Assembly: GCA_027448945.1 (NCBI GenBank)
Contig: DAIDMQ010000009.1
Coordinates: 1-64,000, forward strand
DNA length: 64,000 nucleotides
Direction: 5' to 3'
Source of the DNA: Gallionellaceae bacterium
GTDB taxonomy: Bacteria; Pseudomonadota; Gammaproteobacteria; Burkholderiales; Gallionellaceae
Under the pieces are notes generated by a model. That model was not told the DNA's origin and ran no database searches. It was given only the letters and a program-made list of their open reading frames with translations. The translations under genes and the position numbers were made by a program. Below are positions 51,812-63,499 of this stretch, piece after piece (within the stretch, counting starts at the first letter, position 1; the number at the start of each line of letters is the position of its first letter).

Positions 51812-52293
51812 AAATCATTAAAGACTCGGTAGTGTCACTACGTTACGAATTGGTGGATTCGACTGGCGAGATGGTGGAGAAAGTTGAGGATCCTATTAGC
51901 TATCTTCATGGTGGCTATGATGGCATCTTCCCTTTGGTAGAGGAAGCTCTGCACGGCAAAGGTGTGGGCGATAAAGTCAGCGTGACACTGCAGCCTGATG
52001 ATGCATTCGGTCAATACGAACATGAGATGGTCGAAGTTGAGGCACGCAGCTCCTTTCCCAAAGATGTAGCTGTTGGTATGCAGTTCGAAGGTGCGCCGGA
52101 AGAGTCGGATGATGAGGATTTCATTCTCTATACCGTAGTTGAGGTGAATGAAGATGAGGTTACCGTGGATGGCAATCATCCTTTGGCGGGCAAGACGCTG
52201 ACATTCAATTGCGAAGTGACTGGTGTGCGTGTGGCGACAGAAGAGGAGTTGGAGCACGGCCATGTGCATGAAGAAGGTGGTCATCTGCACTAG
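51808..52293 (+). CDS. slyD: SlyD-like FKBP-type peptidyl-prolyl isomerase
   Basis: The 161-residue protein has the FKBP core split by an insert-in-flap chaperone domain (about residues 70-130): YLHGGYDGIFPLVEEALHGK and PDDAFGQYEHEMVEVE are family motifs. The C-terminus is His-rich (HGHVHEEGGHLH), as in metal-binding SlyD. It acts as a folding helper and nickel chaperone in the cytoplasm. Confidence 0.88.
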   Translation: MKIIKDSVVSLRYELVDSTGEMVEKVEDPISYLHGGYDGIFPLVEEALHGKGVGDKVSVTLQPDDAFGQYEHEMVEVEARSSFPKDVAVGMQFEGAPEESDDEDFILYTVVEVNEDEVTVDGNHPLAGKTLTFNCEVTGVRVATEEELEHGHVHEEGGHLH

Positions 52294-52409
52294 GCGCATA
52301 CATGTAAGGGTGCTATTGATAAGCTCCTTGTCGTATGTAATGTTTGAAGTAGGGGACTCTGAATGGCATTGATGCTATTCGAGTCCTTGTTCATTTGAGC
52401 GGTGATTTC

Positions 52410-53234
52410 ATGCAAATAATAAACACCATTGCCGAACTGCGAGTACGACTTCGCAGTGAAGGCCGCATCGCATTCGTGCCCACCATGGGGAATTTGCACG
52501 AAGGTCATCTCACCCTGATGCGAGAAGCTAGGCAGCATGGTTCTTGCGTGGTGGCGAGTATCTTTGTCAATCCTTTGCAATTTGGTCCGAATGAAGATTT
52601 TGATCGCTATCCGCGGACCTTGGCTGCGGATTGTGAGCGTATGCAAGATTTGGTGGATGTGGTGTTTGCGCCTACGGTGCAAGAGATATATCCGTGCCAG
52701 CAAGAGATATACATCGAACTGCCCGAGATTGCGAACGAGTTGTGTGGTGCATCCAGGCCGGGCCACTTTCGTGGCATGGCGACCGTGGTGCTCAAGCTAC
52801 TGAACATCGTGCAGCCGCAGGTCGCATTGTTCGGGAAGAAGGATTATCAACAGTTGCACATCGTTCGTGCATTAGTGACGCAGTTCAATCTGCCTATCAC
52901 TCTCGTGGGTGGTGAGACTGTTCGTGCCGATGATGGTTTGGCCTTGAGCTCGCGTAATCAGTATCTGCTTGCAGCTGAGCGCGAGGAAGCGCCCAGACTT
53001 TACCGCAGCCTGCAGCTTATGCGTGATGGATTGCTGGCGGGGCATTCATTGCAGTCGCTGCAGCAAGAGGCGGTGAATGTGCTCGCGAGTCATGGCTGGG
53101 AGGTGGAATATGTGTCGGTGCGCCAGCGTGTTGATTTGCGACCCGTAAAAGAAGAGGTTGGGGATCTGGTGATATTGGCGGCGGCAAAATTGGGACAGAC
53201 GCGATTGCTGGATAACTTGGAAGTGATGTTGTAG
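52410..53234 (+). CDS. panC: Pantothenate synthetase
   Basis: The start at 52410 gives [11 protein letters not shown]; the track start is a TTG five codons upstream. The 274-residue enzyme joins pantoate and beta-alanine, the last step to vitamin B5. Motifs include [15 protein letters not shown] (ATP site), [15 protein letters not shown] and [10 protein letters not shown]. panD follows 59 bp later behind its own promoter. panB is not in the window. Confidence 0.95.
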   Translation: MQIINTIAELRVRLRSEGRIAFVPTMGNLHEGHLTLMREARQHGSCVVASIFVNPLQFGPNEDFDRYPRTLAADCERMQDLVDVVFAPTVQEIYPCQQEIYIELPEIANELCGASRPGHFRGMATVVLKLLNIVQPQVALFGKKDYQQLHIVRALVTQFNLPITLVGGETVRADDGLALSSRNQYLLAAEREEAPRLYRSLQLMRDGLLAGHSLQSLQQEAVNVLASHGWEVEYVSVRQRVDLRPVKEEVGDLVILAAAKLGQTRLLDNLEVML

Positions 53235-53239
53235 CGGCT

Positions 53240-53267
53240 TGTATTTTCGAGTGTCACATATATAATC
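53240..53267 (+). promoter_or_regulatory. Promoter of panD
   Basis: TTGTAT (53240-53245) and a perfect TATAAT (53262-53267) with 16-bp spacing, just after the panC stop. The ribosome site AAGGAG lies 6 nt ahead of the panD ATG. Confidence 0.65.
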
Positions 53268-53293
53268 CGCGCCCTGTTGAAAAGGAGTCTCCT

Positions 53294-53674
53294 ATGCAAA
53301 GAATCATGCTTAAAGCCAAGCTGCATCGAGTGAATGTCACGCATTCCGAATTGCACTATGAGGGCTCATGCGCGATTGATGACGATTTGCTGGATGCTGC
53401 CGATATACGTGAATACCAACAGATCGATATTTATAATGTGACAAATGGAGAGCGCTTCACGACCTATGCAATTCGTGCGCAGCGAGGTTCGGGTGTGATT
53501 TCCGTGAATGGCGCTGCCGCACATAAGGCGAACCCCGGTGACATATTGATCATTGCGACTTACGCAATGTATACCGAGCTGGAACTAGAAAAATTTCACC
53601 CCAAGCTGGTATATGTTAATGAAATGAATCGCATCGTGGCACAGCGCGATGAAATCCCCGTTCAGGCGGCATAA
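53294..53674 (+). CDS. panD: Aspartate 1-decarboxylase proenzyme
   Basis: The 126-residue proenzyme self-cleaves at Gly-Ser in YEGSCAID (residues 24-25) to give the pyruvoyl group, and then makes beta-alanine from aspartate for PanC. N-terminal [16 protein letters not shown] and [20 protein letters not shown] are family motifs. Its own promoter and a strong ribosome site suggest expression separate from panC. Confidence 0.95.
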   Translation: MQRIMLKAKLHRVNVTHSELHYEGSCAIDDDLLDAADIREYQQIDIYNVTNGERFTTYAIRAQRGSGVISVNGAAAHKANPGDILIIATYAMYTELELEKFHPKLVYVNEMNRIVAQRDEIPVQAA

Positions 53675-53771
53675 CATGCACTGAAAATGTGCTTTTCCCG
53701 CCGAGTTTAATTGACCGTAATCTTGTTCACGGGTAGGATTGCACGCTTTGGTGCATAGCGGAATAAATATA

Positions 53772-54527
53772 ATGCGACGCAAATTGGTAGTTGGAAATTG
53801 GAAGATGTATGGTCGTCTTGCGCGCAATAAGTCGTTGCTGGAGGGGGTGTTGGCGGGCGTTCGTGCGATGACAAGCGCAGACTATGCGGTTTGTGTTCCG
53901 TATCCTTACTTGGGTCAAGCGCAGTCTATGCTGCAAGGCAGTAATGTGGCATGGGGTGCGCAGAACGTCAGTCAGAATGAAGAAGGTGCCTTTACAGGGG
54001 CTGTGGCGCCTGGCATGTTGGTGGATTTCGATTGCAAATACGTCATCATCGGTCATTCCGAGCGTCGTGGTTTGTTTCATGAAAGCAATGAGATTGCTTC
54101 AGCCAAATTCGAGGCCGTACAAAAGGCGGGCATGACGCCTATTTTCTGTGTGGGCGAGACCTTGGCTGAGCGCGAGGCGGCCGTCACTGAGCAGGTTGTC
54201 GCAACTCAGCTTGATGCCGTGTTACGCCGTTTTGGTGCTCAAGCGCTAGTTAATTCGGTCATCGCTTACGAGCCGGTGTGGGCAATTGGTACGGGCAAGA
54301 CGGCCAGTCCGGAGCAGGCGCAAGCGGTGCATGCATTTATTCGTCAGCGAGTTGCAGCGCAGGATGCCAAGGTCGCTGAAAAGCTGTGTATACTCTACGG
54401 TGGTAGCGTAAAGGCGGCGAATGCTAATGCTTTGTTCGGGATGGCGGATATCGATGGGGGTCTCATTGGTGGTGCGTCACTGGTAGTGGAAGATTTTGTG
54501 GCAATCTGTCGCGCAGCGCAGAAATAA
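53772..54527 (+). CDS. tpiA: Triosephosphate isomerase
   Basis: The start at 53772 gives MRRKLVVGNWKMYG; the track start is 11 codons upstream. The 251-residue enzyme interconverts dihydroxyacetone phosphate and glyceraldehyde 3-phosphate. Active-site Lys (NWKM), His (IIGHSERR) and Glu (AYEPVWAIGTG), and the phosphate loop YGGSVKAANA, are all present. secG follows closely, the usual arrangement. Confidence 0.95.
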   Translation: MRRKLVVGNWKMYGRLARNKSLLEGVLAGVRAMTSADYAVCVPYPYLGQAQSMLQGSNVAWGAQNVSQNEEGAFTGAVAPGMLVDFDCKYVIIGHSERRGLFHESNEIASAKFEAVQKAGMTPIFCVGETLAEREAAVTEQVVATQLDAVLRRFGAQALVNSVIAYEPVWAIGTGKTASPEQAQAVHAFIRQRVAAQDAKVAEKLCILYGGSVKAANANALFGMADIDGGLIGGASLVVEDFVAICRAAQK

Positions 54528-54549
54528 TTTGATAGTTTTGGGGTGAAGT

Positions 54550-54876
54550 GTGGAAACATTGGTTTGGGTAGTGCACGTATTGACCGCTGTAGTGTTGATC
54601 GGTTTGGTGTTGATGCAGCATGGTAAGGGTGCTGATATGGGCGCTGCTTTCGGTACCGGTTCGGCTGGTAGTCTGTTTGGCTCCAGTGGCTCGGCAAACT
54701 TTTTAAGTCGTAGTACGGCTGTAGCTGCAACCGTATTCTTTTTGACTAGTCTCTCGTTGACTTATATCTATGCGCATCCCGCGCAGCAAAATGGTGTCAT
54801 GGATAAAGTGAATGCTGCAGCAAGTGTTGCTGCTCCTGCAGTGGACGCTTCAAAGTCTAAGGAAATACCTAAGTAA
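54550..54876 (+). CDS. secG: Preprotein translocase subunit SecG
   Basis: The 108-residue protein has two membrane helices (about 1-20 and 52-72) around a Gly-rich loop with VLMQHGKGADMGAAFG and GSAGSLFGSSG, then an Ala/Lys-rich tail. It starts with GTG, preceded by GGGGTGAA. It is part of the SecYEG channel. Order tpiA-secG-tRNA-Leu-nuoA is widely conserved. Confidence 0.93.
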   Translation: METLVWVVHVLTAVVLIGLVLMQHGKGADMGAAFGTGSAGSLFGSSGSANFLSRSTAVAATVFFLTSLSLTYIYAHPAQQNGVMDKVNAAASVAAPAVDASKSKEIPK

Positions 54877-54882
54877 AAAATC

Positions 54883-54969
<87 letters not shown>

Positions 54970-55095
54970 AATATCAGGCCGATATGTGATGTATCGGTGA
55001 ATTAAAAAAATCAATATCGATAATAATAACGACAATAACGATAAAAAATAATGCGTCCGGGTTATCCGGGGGTCTATACAGAGGGGGGAAGCTCT

Positions 55096-55452
55096 ATGTT
55101 GGAAAATTATTTTCCGGTGCTGCTATTCATATGCGTCGGTTTGGCTATCGGTGTTGTGCCTGTGATACTTGGCAGGCTGGTCGCCCCAAATCGTCCTGAT
55201 AGTAAAAAGCTCTCGCCCTATGAGTGCGGCTTCGAGGCTTTCGAGGATGCGCGTATGAAATTCGACGTGCGTTACTATCTCGTCGCTATCTTGTTTATTC
55301 TGTTTGATCTCGAAATTGCATTCCTGTTTCCTTGGGCGATTGTGCTCAAAGAAATCGGGATGTTCGGCTTTGTTTCCATGATGATATTTCTGGCTATTTT
55401 GGTTGTCGGCTTTATCTATGAATGGATGAAAGGGGCATTGGAATGGGAATAG
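55096..55452 (+). CDS. nuoA: NADH-quinone oxidoreductase subunit A
   Basis: The start at 55096 has GAGGGGGGAAG 5 nt upstream and gives [11 protein letters not shown]; the track start adds 15 residues. The 118-residue membrane subunit has three helices and the conserved loop [14 protein letters not shown] with the Cys near the quinone site. It is the first gene of the nuo operon, and overlaps nuoB by 10 bp. Confidence 0.95.
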   Translation: MLENYFPVLLFICVGLAIGVVPVILGRLVAPNRPDSKKLSPYECGFEAFEDARMKFDVRYYLVAILFILFDLEIAFLFPWAIVLKEIGMFGFVSMMIFLAILVVGFIYEWMKGALEWE

Positions 55453-55919
55453 AAGGCGTATTGGAAAAAGGCGTCGTCACGACGACCTTGGATACCATCA
55501 TCAATTACACTCGTACGGGTTCCTTGTGGCCCATGACATTTGGTCTCGCATGTTGTGCGGTAGAGATGATGCAAGCAGGTGCTGCGCGATATGACTTGGA
55601 TCGTTTTGGTATCGTGTTTCGCCCCAGTCCGCGTCAGTCTGATGTGATGATTGTGGCGGGCACACTGTGCAACAAGATGGCGCCTGCTTTGCGTAAGGTC
55701 TACGATCAAATGGCCGAGCCGCGCTGGGTGATCTCGATGGGATCTTGCGCCAATGGCGGTGGTTATTATCACTATTCCTATTCGGTGGTGCGCGGATGTG
55801 ATCGCATCGTTCCGGTGGATGTCTATGTGCCCGGTTGTCCTCCGACTGCTGAAGCCTTGCTGTACGGCATCATCCAGTTGCAAAACAAAATCAAACGTAC
55901 CAATACCATTGCGCGCTAG
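55443..55919 (+). CDS. nuoB: NADH-quinone oxidoreductase subunit B
   Basis: The start at 55443 gives [11 protein letters not shown]; the track start is seven codons inside nuoA. The 158-residue peripheral subunit carries the N2 iron-sulfur cluster: [18 protein letters not shown] and [10 protein letters not shown] supply the Cys ligands, including the consecutive Cys pair. It passes electrons to quinone. Confidence 0.96.
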   Translation: MGIEGVLEKGVVTTTLDTIINYTRTGSLWPMTFGLACCAVEMMQAGAARYDLDRFGIVFRPSPRQSDVMIVAGTLCNKMAPALRKVYDQMAEPRWVISMGSCANGGGYYHYSYSVVRGCDRIVPVDVYVPGCPPTAEALLYGIIQLQNKIKRTNTIAR

Positions 55920-55927
55920 GGTGAATT

Positions 55928-56533
55928 ATGGCTGCTGACTTGACTGTATTGCGCGACCACTTGACCCAGGCTTTGGGTGATAAGTTGGTGAGTGTGCAAG
56001 AAAAATTGCAAGAGTTGACCGTGGTGGTGCGAGCCGCTGATTTGTTGTCGGCAATGACGACTTTGCGTGATTCCGACGCACTTCGTTTCGAGCAGATGAT
56101 AGATTTGTGCGGTATGGACTATTCCGAATATGGCGGTGAAGGCGAATGGATGGGCAAGCGTTTTGCGGTTGTCTACCATCTGATGTCTGTTTCACGCAAT
56201 CAGCGACTACGTGTGCGTGTTTTTGCCGAAGAGGATAGCTTTCCGGTGCTGCCTTCAGTGGTGAATATCTGGTCGGTTTCGAACTGGTTTGAGCGTGAAG
56301 CTTTCGACTTGTACGGCATCGTATTCACGGGCCACCCGGATTTGCGTCGCCTGTTGACTGACTATGGATTTGTCGGCAATCCGTTCCGCAAGGACTTCCC
56401 ATTGTCTGGTCATGTGGAAATGAAATATGACCCTTCCCAGCAGCGTGTGGTCTATCAGCCGGTGTCTATTGATCCGCGCGAAGTGACTCCACGTATTGTT
56501 CGTGATGCGCTGTACGGTTCGGTTCGAGGATAA
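55928..56533 (+). CDS. nuoC: NADH-quinone oxidoreductase subunit C
   Basis: The 201-residue peripheral subunit is separate from NuoD, unlike the E. coli NuoCD fusion. It shows [20 protein letters not shown] and [20 protein letters not shown], the 30-kDa subunit signature. The 5' end lies 8 bp after nuoB, and the stop is 4 bp ahead of nuoD. Confidence 0.95.
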   Translation: MAADLTVLRDHLTQALGDKLVSVQEKLQELTVVVRAADLLSAMTTLRDSDALRFEQMIDLCGMDYSEYGGEGEWMGKRFAVVYHLMSVSRNQRLRVRVFAEEDSFPVLPSVVNIWSVSNWFEREAFDLYGIVFTGHPDLRRLLTDYGFVGNPFRKDFPLSGHVEMKYDPSQQRVVYQPVSIDPREVTPRIVRDALYGSVRG

Positions 56534-56537
56534 CGCC

Positions 56538-57791
56538 ATGCCAGAAATCAAGAATTACACGATGAACTTCGGTCCACAGCACCCTGCTGCGCACGGTGTG
56601 TTGCGATTGGTGTTGGAGTTAGATGGTGAGGTGATCGAGCGTGCCGATCCGCATATTGGTTTGTTGCACCGCGCTACCGAGAAGTTGGCTGAGCACAAAA
56701 CTTTCTTGCAATCTGTTCCCTATATGGATCGTCTGGATTACGTATCCATGATGTGCAACGAGCATGCATATGTGATGGCCATCGAAAAATTGGCTGGCAT
56801 CGAGGTTCCGTTGCGTGCGCAGTATATGCGTGTGATGTTCGATGAAATCACTCGTATATTGAATCACTTGTTGTGGTTGGGTGCTCACGGTCTTGATATA
56901 GGCGCGATGACTATGTTCTTGTATTGTTTCCGTGAACGCGAAGACCTGATGGATGTCTATGAAGCCGCCTCGGGTGCGCGTCTGCACGCGGCATACTATC
57001 GTCCGGGCGGTGTGTATCGCGATTTGCCAGACGTCATGCCGCAATATCAAGCCTCCAAGATTCACAATGCTGCAGCAGTCGCCAAGCTTAATGAGAATCG
57101 TCAGGGTTCGGTACTCGACTTCATTGCCGATTTCACCAAGCGTTTCCGCAAGTGTGTAGACGAATACGAGACGCTGCTGACAGATAACCGCATCTGGAAA
57201 CAGCGCACGGTCGGTATTGGTGTGGTCACGCCTGAACGTGCTTTGGCAATGGGCTTCTCCGGTCCTATGTTGCGCGGTTCGGGTATCGAATGGGATCTGC
57301 GCAAGAAGCAGCCCTACGAAGTTTACGACCGTTTGGATTTCGACATCCCGGTTGGCAAGACTGGTGACTCGTATGACCGTTATCTGGTGCGTGTGGAAGA
57401 GATGCGCCAGTCCAATCGCATCATTGAGCAATGCGTGACTTGGTTGAAAGCCAATCCGGGCCCGGTGATGACTAGCAATCACAAGTTCGCTCCTCCAAGC
57501 CGCGTGGCAATGAAGGAAAACATGGAAGAATTGATTCATCACTTTAAGCTGTTCACTGAAGGCATGCATGTGCCGGCCGGTGAGGCGTATGCGGCGGTTG
57601 AGCATCCCAAGGGTGAGTTCGGTATTTATCTGGTTTCTGATGGCGCCAACAAGCCATATCGTATGAAGATTCGTGCACCAGGTTTTGCGCATCTCGCTGG
57701 TTTGGATGAGATGTCGCGTGGTCATATGATTGCTGACGTGGTGACCATCATTGGTACGCAGGACATCGTTTTTGGAGAGATAGACCGCTAA
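56538..57791 (+). CDS. nuoD: NADH-quinone oxidoreductase subunit D
   Basis: The start at 56538 gives [20 protein letters not shown]; the track start lies inside nuoC. The 417-residue 49-kDa subunit forms the quinone pocket with NuoB. Signatures include [24 protein letters not shown] and [17 protein letters not shown]. It overlaps the nuoE start by 1 bp. The long antisense frame over it is a shadow. Confidence 0.96.
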   Translation: MPEIKNYTMNFGPQHPAAHGVLRLVLELDGEVIERADPHIGLLHRATEKLAEHKTFLQSVPYMDRLDYVSMMCNEHAYVMAIEKLAGIEVPLRAQYMRVMFDEITRILNHLLWLGAHGLDIGAMTMFLYCFREREDLMDVYEAASGARLHAAYYRPGGVYRDLPDVMPQYQASKIHNAAAVAKLNENRQGSVLDFIADFTKRFRKCVDEYETLLTDNRIWKQRTVGIGVVTPERALAMGFSGPMLRGSGIEWDLRKKQPYEVYDRLDFDIPVGKTGDSYDRYLVRVEEMRQSNRIIEQCVTWLKANPGPVMTSNHKFAPPSRVAMKENMEELIHHFKLFTEGMHVPAGEAYAAVEHPKGEFGIYLVSDGANKPYRMKIRAPGFAHLAGLDEMSRGHMIADVVTIIGTQDIVFGEIDR

Positions 57792-58270
57792 TGTTATCCG
57801 CACATATACAAGAACAGATCAACCGCGAACTGATTAAGTATCCGGCTGAGCAGAAACAATCCGCAGTGATGGCCGCTTTGCGCTTCGTGCAAGACGAAAA
57901 GGGCTGGATCTCCAACGATGATATGACCGAAGTGGCTGCCTTCCTTGGTATGCCGCAGATGGCTGTCTATGAAGTGGCGACTTTCTATCACATGTACAAC
58001 CTTAAGCCGATGGGGAAGAACACCCTGACCGTGTGTACCAACCTGTCATGTACATTGTGCGGCGCTTTGGATACGGTCAAATACATCGAGAACAAGCTGG
58101 GTATAGGCATAGGTGAAGTCACGGCAGATGGCAAGTTTGGTCTGCGCGAAGGCGAATGCATGGGTGCATGCATAGACGCACCTTTGCTTACTATTAACAA
58201 CAAGAAGATGTGCGGTCGCCTGACACCGCAAAAGATCGATGCAATGTTGTCTGAATTGGATAAATCATGA
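57791..58270 (+). CDS. nuoE: NADH-quinone oxidoreductase subunit E
   Basis: The 159-residue 24-kDa subunit binds the 2Fe-2S cluster N1a with Cys in [11 protein letters not shown] and [11 protein letters not shown]. It belongs to the NADH dehydrogenase module with NuoF and NuoG. The stop overlaps nuoF by 4 bp. Confidence 0.95.
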   Translation: MLSAHIQEQINRELIKYPAEQKQSAVMAALRFVQDEKGWISNDDMTEVAAFLGMPQMAVYEVATFYHMYNLKPMGKNTLTVCTNLSCTLCGALDTVKYIENKLGIGIGEVTADGKFGLREGECMGACIDAPLLTINNKKMCGRLTPQKIDAMLSELDKS

Positions 58271-59532
58271 GAGGTCCGGTCACGCAAGCCACGATGGATT
58301 TCGATCAACCGTGGACGCTAGAGAATTATCTGAAGGTTGGTGGTTACCAAGCATTGCGCAAGGTGCTCACCGAAAAATTGTCACCCGAAGCGATCATCGC
58401 TGAAGTCAAGCTGTCGGCGCTTCGCGGTCGTGGTGGTGCGGGCTTCCCTACGGGTCTGAAGTGGAGCTTCATGCCACGCGGTTTTGCCGGCGACAAATAC
58501 ATCGTCTGTAACTCCGATGAAGGCGAGCCGGGCACATGCAAAGACTGGGATATCCTGCGTTACAACCCGCATCTGTTAATAGAAGGCATGGCGATCGCCG
58601 CATACACCATGGGTGTGAAGGTGGGTTACAACTATGTGCACGGTGAAATCTTTGAAGCCTATGAGCGTATGGAAGCTGCCGGTGAAGAGGCGCGTGCTGC
58701 CGGATTCATGGGCAAGAACATCATGGGCTTGGACTTCGACTTTGAGTTGCATAATCATCTGGGCTTCGGTGCCTACATCTGCGGCGAGGAAACCGCATTG
58801 CTCGAATCCATAGAAGGCAAAAAAGGCCAGCCGCGCTTCAAGCCGCCTTTCCCTGCAAGCTTTGGTTTATATGGCAAACCGACCACCATCAACAATACCG
58901 AAACTTTTGCAAGCATCCCTTACATCATCAACAACGGCGGTCAAGCGTTTTTGGATTTGGGCAAACCTAATAACGGCGGCACGAAATTGTTTTCGGTATC
59001 CGGTCATGTAAATAATCCAGGCAACTTTGAAGTGCCTATGGGCACACCGTTTGCCAAGCTGCTGGAAATGGCGGGCGGTGTGCGCACCGGCCATAAGTTG
59101 AAAGCGGTTATTCCTGGCGGTTCATCCATGCCTGTGCTGACCGGTGATGTGATGATGGATCTGACCATGGATTACGACGCCATCTCCAAGGCGGGTTCCG
59201 GGCTGGGTAGTGGTGCTGTTATCGTAATGGATGACACAACTTGTATGGTGCGTGCGCTGGAGCGCCTGTCCTATTTCTATTACGAAGAATCATGCGGTCA
59301 ATGCACACCGTGCCGCGAAGGTACCGGTTGGCTGTATCGCATCGTGCATCGTATCGAGCATGGTGAAGGTCGCAAGGAAGATCTGGACCTGTTGTTAAGC
59401 GTGGGCGAGAACATCGCGGGCCGAACTATTTGTGCATTGGGTGAAGCGGCAGTGTGGCCAGTACAGGGCATGCTGAAGAACTTCCGCGATGAATTTGAAT
59501 ATCACATCGAACACAAGCGTTGCTTGGTGTAG
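58267..59532 (+). CDS. nuoF: NADH-quinone oxidoreductase subunit F
   Basis: The 421-residue 51-kDa subunit binds NADH, FMN and the N3 4Fe-4S cluster. Motifs are [14 protein letters not shown] (NADH), [30 protein letters not shown] (FMN) and [15 protein letters not shown] (cluster Cys) with a fourth Cys in TICALGEAA. It follows nuoE with ATGA overlap. Confidence 0.96.
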   Translation: MRGPVTQATMDFDQPWTLENYLKVGGYQALRKVLTEKLSPEAIIAEVKLSALRGRGGAGFPTGLKWSFMPRGFAGDKYIVCNSDEGEPGTCKDWDILRYNPHLLIEGMAIAAYTMGVKVGYNYVHGEIFEAYERMEAAGEEARAAGFMGKNIMGLDFDFELHNHLGFGAYICGEETALLESIEGKKGQPRFKPPFPASFGLYGKPTTINNTETFASIPYIINNGGQAFLDLGKPNNGGTKLFSVSGHVNNPGNFEVPMGTPFAKLLEMAGGVRTGHKLKAVIPGGSSMPVLTGDVMMDLTMDYDAISKAGSGLGSGAVIVMDDTTCMVRALERLSYFYYEESCGQCTPCREGTGWLYRIVHRIEHGEGRKEDLDLLLSVGENIAGRTICALGEAAVWPVQGMLKNFRDEFEYHIEHKRCLV

Positions 59533-59543
59533 CACACGGGTGA

Positions 59544-61904
59544 ATGGACATGATTAAAATCGAAATTGACGGCAAGCAGGTCGAGACCGCTAAGGGCTCG
59601 ATGGTTATAGAAGCCGCGCAGCAGGCAGGGGTATACATCCCGCATTTTTGCTACCACAAAAAATTATCCATTGCAGCCAGTTGCCGCATGTGTCTGGTTG
59701 AAGTGGAAAAAGCGCCTAAGCCTTTGCCTGCATGTGCGACACCTGTTGCTGAGGGTATGAAGATTCATACGCACTCTGATATGGCGGTCAAGGCGCAAAA
59801 GGGCGTGATGGAGTTTCTGCTCATCAACCATCCGCTGGATTGCCCGATCTGCGATCAGGGTGGCGAATGTCAGTTGCAAGACTTGGCGGTTGGTTACGGC
59901 GGCGGAGACTCGCGCTATCAAGAAGCTAAACGTATTGTCATGCATAAGTCTATAGGCGAACTTGTTTCTACCGAAGAAATGAGCCGCTGCATACATTGCA
60001 CGCGTTGTGTACGTTTCGGTCAGGAAGTGGCTGGCATTATGGAATTGGGCATGGCCTTCCGTGGCGAGAACGCCGAGATCATGAGTTTTGTGAACAGCAC
60101 GGTCGATTCGGAACTGTCCGGCAACATGATAGATTTGTGTCCAGTCGGTGCACTGACCAGCAAACCTTTCCGTTACACCGCACGCTCGTGGGAGTTGTCA
60201 CGTCGCAAGTCGGTCAGCCCGCATGACAGTCTGGGCGCCAACCTCGCAGTGCAGACCAAAGATAATAGAGTCGCACGTGTAGTGCCGATAGAGAACGAAG
60301 CGATCAACGAGTGCTGGTTGTCCGATAAGGATAGATTCAGCTACGAAGGTCTGAATGCACCAGAACGTCTGACCAAGCCTATGATCAAGCAAGATGGCAA
60401 ATGGTTGGAAGTGGAATGGCAAGCAGCGTTGGAGTACGTGGCCAACGGTCTGCGCCAGATCAAGAATTCGGCGGGTTCGGAACACATCGGCGCCTTGGCA
60501 ACACCCCACAGCACGTTAGAAGAGTTGTCCTTGTTGCAAAAACTGATGCGCGGCATGGGTAGCAATAACGTCGATTTCCGTCTGCGCCAGGCAGATTTCA
60601 GTGCCGATGGTCATCAAGCTGGTATCCCTTATCTGGGAATGAACATCGCTGAAATTAATACGCGTGATCGATTTTTATTGGTGGGTAGTTTCCTGCGTAA
60701 AGACCATCCCTTGTTGGCACAGCGTATCCGTGCTGCCATTAAGAAGGGCGCGCAAGCCAACGTTATACATTCTGCTGCCGATGATTTGCTGATGAAAGTG
60801 GCGAATCAAGCGATTGTCGCACCGAATCAGATGGTCAATGAGTTGGCGCAAGTGCTCAAAGCCTTGGCTGAGATTACGCAGACAGCTTTGACTGCCGAAG
60901 TACAAGCATCCGTTGCGCATGTCACAGTGACACCTGAGGCTCACGCCATGGCATTGAACATGAGCTGCGGCGTTCATGGTGCGGTGTTGCTAGGCAATTT
61001 CGCACAACAACATCCACAAGCCACACAATTGGCTTTACTCGCATCCAATATCGCGACACTGTGCAAGGCGAGTTTCGGCTACTTGGGTGAAGCGGCCAAT
61101 AGCGTGGGTGGCTATGTGGCGCAGGCCGTACCTTTCGCTGGTGTCGCTCGCGGTATGAATGCAGCGCAGATGTTGATGGTGCCGCGCAAAGCATATCTGC
61201 TGCTGAACGTCGAAGCGGAGTTGGATATGCACAACTCCCAGCAGGCGATGGCTGCGATGCAGTCCGCTGATATGGTAGTGGCATTGAGCGCCTTTAAGCA
61301 CAACGCCACTCAGTATGCTGATGTACTGCTGCCTATCGCGCCCTTCAGCGAGACTTCCGGTACTTATGTGAACACTGAAGGTCGTGCACAAAGCTTCAAG
61401 GGTGCAGTGAAGCCTTTGGGTGAAGCACGTCCGGCATGGAAAGTATTGCGCGTGCTGGGTAATCTGATGGAAGTGGCGGGTTTCGACTACGACACCAGTG
61501 AAGCGGTGCGTGACGAGGTTTTAGCTTCATACAGCACTGCCGCTTTGAACAATGGTATCAACGGCGTGAAGCTGGATACGGTTGCTGTCATGCCAGTGGA
61601 TGGTTTGCAACGCGTCAGTTACGTGCCTATCTACAGCGCGGATGCAGTTGTGCGCCGTGCTGTATCTTTGCAGAAGACAGCAGATGCGGCTACTCCGCAG
61701 ATCGTGATGAACAGCAGCCAGATGGCCAAGCTGGGGCTCAGCGCCGGGGATAACGTCAAGGTATCTCAAGGCAATGGCTCTGTGCGTTTGGTCGTGCAAG
61801 CTGACGACAAGTTACCAGAGCAAGCAGTGCGTGTGGCGGCAGGTCATGCCGCGACTGCGGCACTGGGTGCGATGTTCGGAACAATTAGCGTGGAGCGTGC
61901 ATGA
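59544..61904 (+). CDS. nuoG: NADH-quinone oxidoreductase subunit G
   Basis: The 786-residue 75-kDa subunit has an N-terminal ferredoxin-like 2Fe-2S domain ([20 protein letters not shown]), a His-containing 4Fe-4S site ([19 protein letters not shown]), a second 4Fe-4S site ([19 protein letters not shown]) and a molybdopterin-type fold without cofactor ligands. The extra N7 cluster of E. coli is absent: the matching segment reads [10 protein letters not shown] without Cys. The start may be Met 1 or Met 3. It overlaps nuoH by 4 bp. Confidence 0.95.
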   Translation: MDMIKIEIDGKQVETAKGSMVIEAAQQAGVYIPHFCYHKKLSIAASCRMCLVEVEKAPKPLPACATPVAEGMKIHTHSDMAVKAQKGVMEFLLINHPLDCPICDQGGECQLQDLAVGYGGGDSRYQEAKRIVMHKSIGELVSTEEMSRCIHCTRCVRFGQEVAGIMELGMAFRGENAEIMSFVNSTVDSELSGNMIDLCPVGALTSKPFRYTARSWELSRRKSVSPHDSLGANLAVQTKDNRVARVVPIENEAINECWLSDKDRFSYEGLNAPERLTKPMIKQDGKWLEVEWQAALEYVANGLRQIKNSAGSEHIGALATPHSTLEELSLLQKLMRGMGSNNVDFRLRQADFSADGHQAGIPYLGMNIAEINTRDRFLLVGSFLRKDHPLLAQRIRAAIKKGAQANVIHSAADDLLMKVANQAIVAPNQMVNELAQVLKALAEITQTALTAEVQASVAHVTVTPEAHAMALNMSCGVHGAVLLGNFAQQHPQATQLALLASNIATLCKASFGYLGEAANSVGGYVAQAVPFAGVARGMNAAQMLMVPRKAYLLLNVEAELDMHNSQQAMAAMQSADMVVALSAFKHNATQYADVLLPIAPFSETSGTYVNTEGRAQSFKGAVKPLGEARPAWKVLRVLGNLMEVAGFDYDTSEAVRDEVLASYSTAALNNGINGVKLDTVAVMPVDGLQRVSYVPIYSADAVVRRAVSLQKTADAATPQIVMNSSQMAKLGLSAGDNVKVSQGNGSVRLVVQADDKLPEQAVRVAAGHAATAALGAMFGTISVERA

Positions 61905-62941
61905 TGGATTTGCTACTCAGTTTGGAACAAGCCGGACAAAATTTATTGGGCGTATTCTGGTTGCCGCTCTGGACGCTGGTCAAGATCATGCTCATTGTCG
62001 GTCCCTTGATGGGCGCGGTGGCTTATCTGACTCTCGCAGAACGCAAGGTTATCGGTTGGATGCAGATTCGTATTGGACCCAACCGTGTGGGTTACTTCGG
62101 TTTGCTGCAACCGTTGGCGGACGGCATCAAGCTGTTGATGAAAGAGATCATCATTCCCACCGGTTCGAACAAATTCCTGTTCGTGTTGGCACCTGTCATG
62201 GCATTGATGCCGGCGCTAGCCGCATGGGCGGTTGTGCCTTTCAATGGTGAGATGGTGTTGTCCAATGTCAATGCGGGTTTGCTCTACATCTTGGCGATGA
62301 CCTCGTTGGGTGTATACGGTGTGATCATCGCGGGTTGGGCATCCAACTCCAAATACGCTTTCCTGGGTTGTTTGCGATCTGCTGCGCAGATCGTGTCTTA
62401 CGAGATCGCGATGGGCTTTGCGCTGGTGACTGTGTTGATGGCGGCACAGAGCTTGAATCTGGGCGACATCGTCAACGGTCAAAAGGGTAGTTACGGTGCC
62501 TTGAACTGGTACATCATCCCGCTGTTTCCGATGTTCATGGTCTACCTGATTTCGGGCGTGGCTGAAGCCAACCGTGCACCATTCGACGTGGCCGAAGGTG
62601 AGTCTGAGATCGTTGCGGGTTTCCACGTGGAATACTCGGGCATGACTTTCGCGCTGTTCTTCTTGGCCGAATACGCCAACATGATTCTGATTGCCTTCCT
62701 GACTTCCATCATGTTCATGGGCGGTTGGTTGTCCCCACTGCCATTTCTGCCAGACAGCATGGTTTGGTTATTGGCTAAAGCATCGTTCGTATTGTTCTTG
62801 TTTTTGTGGTTCCGCGCGACCTTCCCGCGTTATCGCTATGACCAATTGATGCGTTTGGGTTGGAAAGTGTTCATACCAATCGCGATTATATGGGTGGTAG
62901 TTGTAGGTGCGTGGATGCAGACTTCCTTGTGGGTTTGGTAA
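61901..62941 (+). CDS. nuoH: NADH-quinone oxidoreductase subunit H
   Basis: The 346-residue membrane subunit has eight helices and links the peripheral arm to the proton pumps. Visible motifs are [40 protein letters not shown] (the loop lining the quinone path) and a C-terminal [17 protein letters not shown]. It overlaps nuoG by 4 bp. An alternative start at 61904 is possible. Confidence 0.96.
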   Translation: MMDLLLSLEQAGQNLLGVFWLPLWTLVKIMLIVGPLMGAVAYLTLAERKVIGWMQIRIGPNRVGYFGLLQPLADGIKLLMKEIIIPTGSNKFLFVLAPVMALMPALAAWAVVPFNGEMVLSNVNAGLLYILAMTSLGVYGVIIAGWASNSKYAFLGCLRSAAQIVSYEIAMGFALVTVLMAAQSLNLGDIVNGQKGSYGALNWYIIPLFPMFMVYLISGVAEANRAPFDVAEGESEIVAGFHVEYSGMTFALFFLAEYANMILIAFLTSIMFMGGWLSPLPFLPDSMVWLLAKASFVLFLFLWFRATFPRYRYDQLMRLGWKVFIPIAIIWVVVVGAWMQTSLWVW

Positions 62942-62950
62942 GCGCCGGAG

Positions 62951-63445
62951 ATGAATATGGAAAAAATCAAACACTATTTCAAGACCTTCCTGCTGTTCGA
63001 ATTGCTCAAGGGTATGGCGCTGACCGGACGTTATATGTTCGCACGCAAGATCACGGTGCAATTCCCGGAAGAAAAGACGCCACAAAGTGGCCGTTTTCGC
63101 GGACTGCACGCACAACGTCGTTACGCCAATGGCGAAGAACGTTGCATCGGTTGCAAGCTGTGTGAGGCGGTCTGCCCAGCTTTGGCGATCAAGATTGAAG
63201 TCGCCGAGCGAGAAGATGGCACCCGTCGCACTACCCAATATGACATCGACCTGACCAAGTGCATCTTCTGTGGTTTTTGTGAAGAGTCCTGCCCGGTAGA
63301 TGCCATCGTCGAGACTCGTATCTTCGAATATCACGGCGAGAAGAAAGGTGACCTGTACTACACCAAGCCTATGTTGTTGGCCGTGGGTGATAAGCACGAA
63401 GCACAGATCGCCAAAGATCGCGCTGCCGACGCCAAATACCGGTAA
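62951..63445 (+). CDS. nuoI: NADH-quinone oxidoreductase subunit I
   Basis: The 164-residue subunit binds two 4Fe-4S clusters (N6a and N6b) through [13 protein letters not shown] and [14 protein letters not shown], a classical 8Fe ferredoxin pair. The N-terminal helix anchors it near the membrane arm. The start is the ATG at 62951 or 62957. nuoJ follows after 54 bp. Confidence 0.96.
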   Translation: MNMEKIKHYFKTFLLFELLKGMALTGRYMFARKITVQFPEEKTPQSGRFRGLHAQRRYANGEERCIGCKLCEAVCPALAIKIEVAEREDGTRRTTQYDIDLTKCIFCGFCEESCPVDAIVETRIFEYHGEKKGDLYYTKPMLLAVGDKHEAQIAKDRAADAKYR

Positions 63446-63499
63446 CAGCCAGTCAAGCATGCGCACAGCAACTTGCCACTGACTTTGAGAGGATAAGAG

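Noticed and set aside
56619-57803. 394-codon minus-strand ORF over nuoD
   Set aside because: Antisense shadow of nuoD; His/Arg-rich composition with no domain, and nuoD itself is unmistakable.
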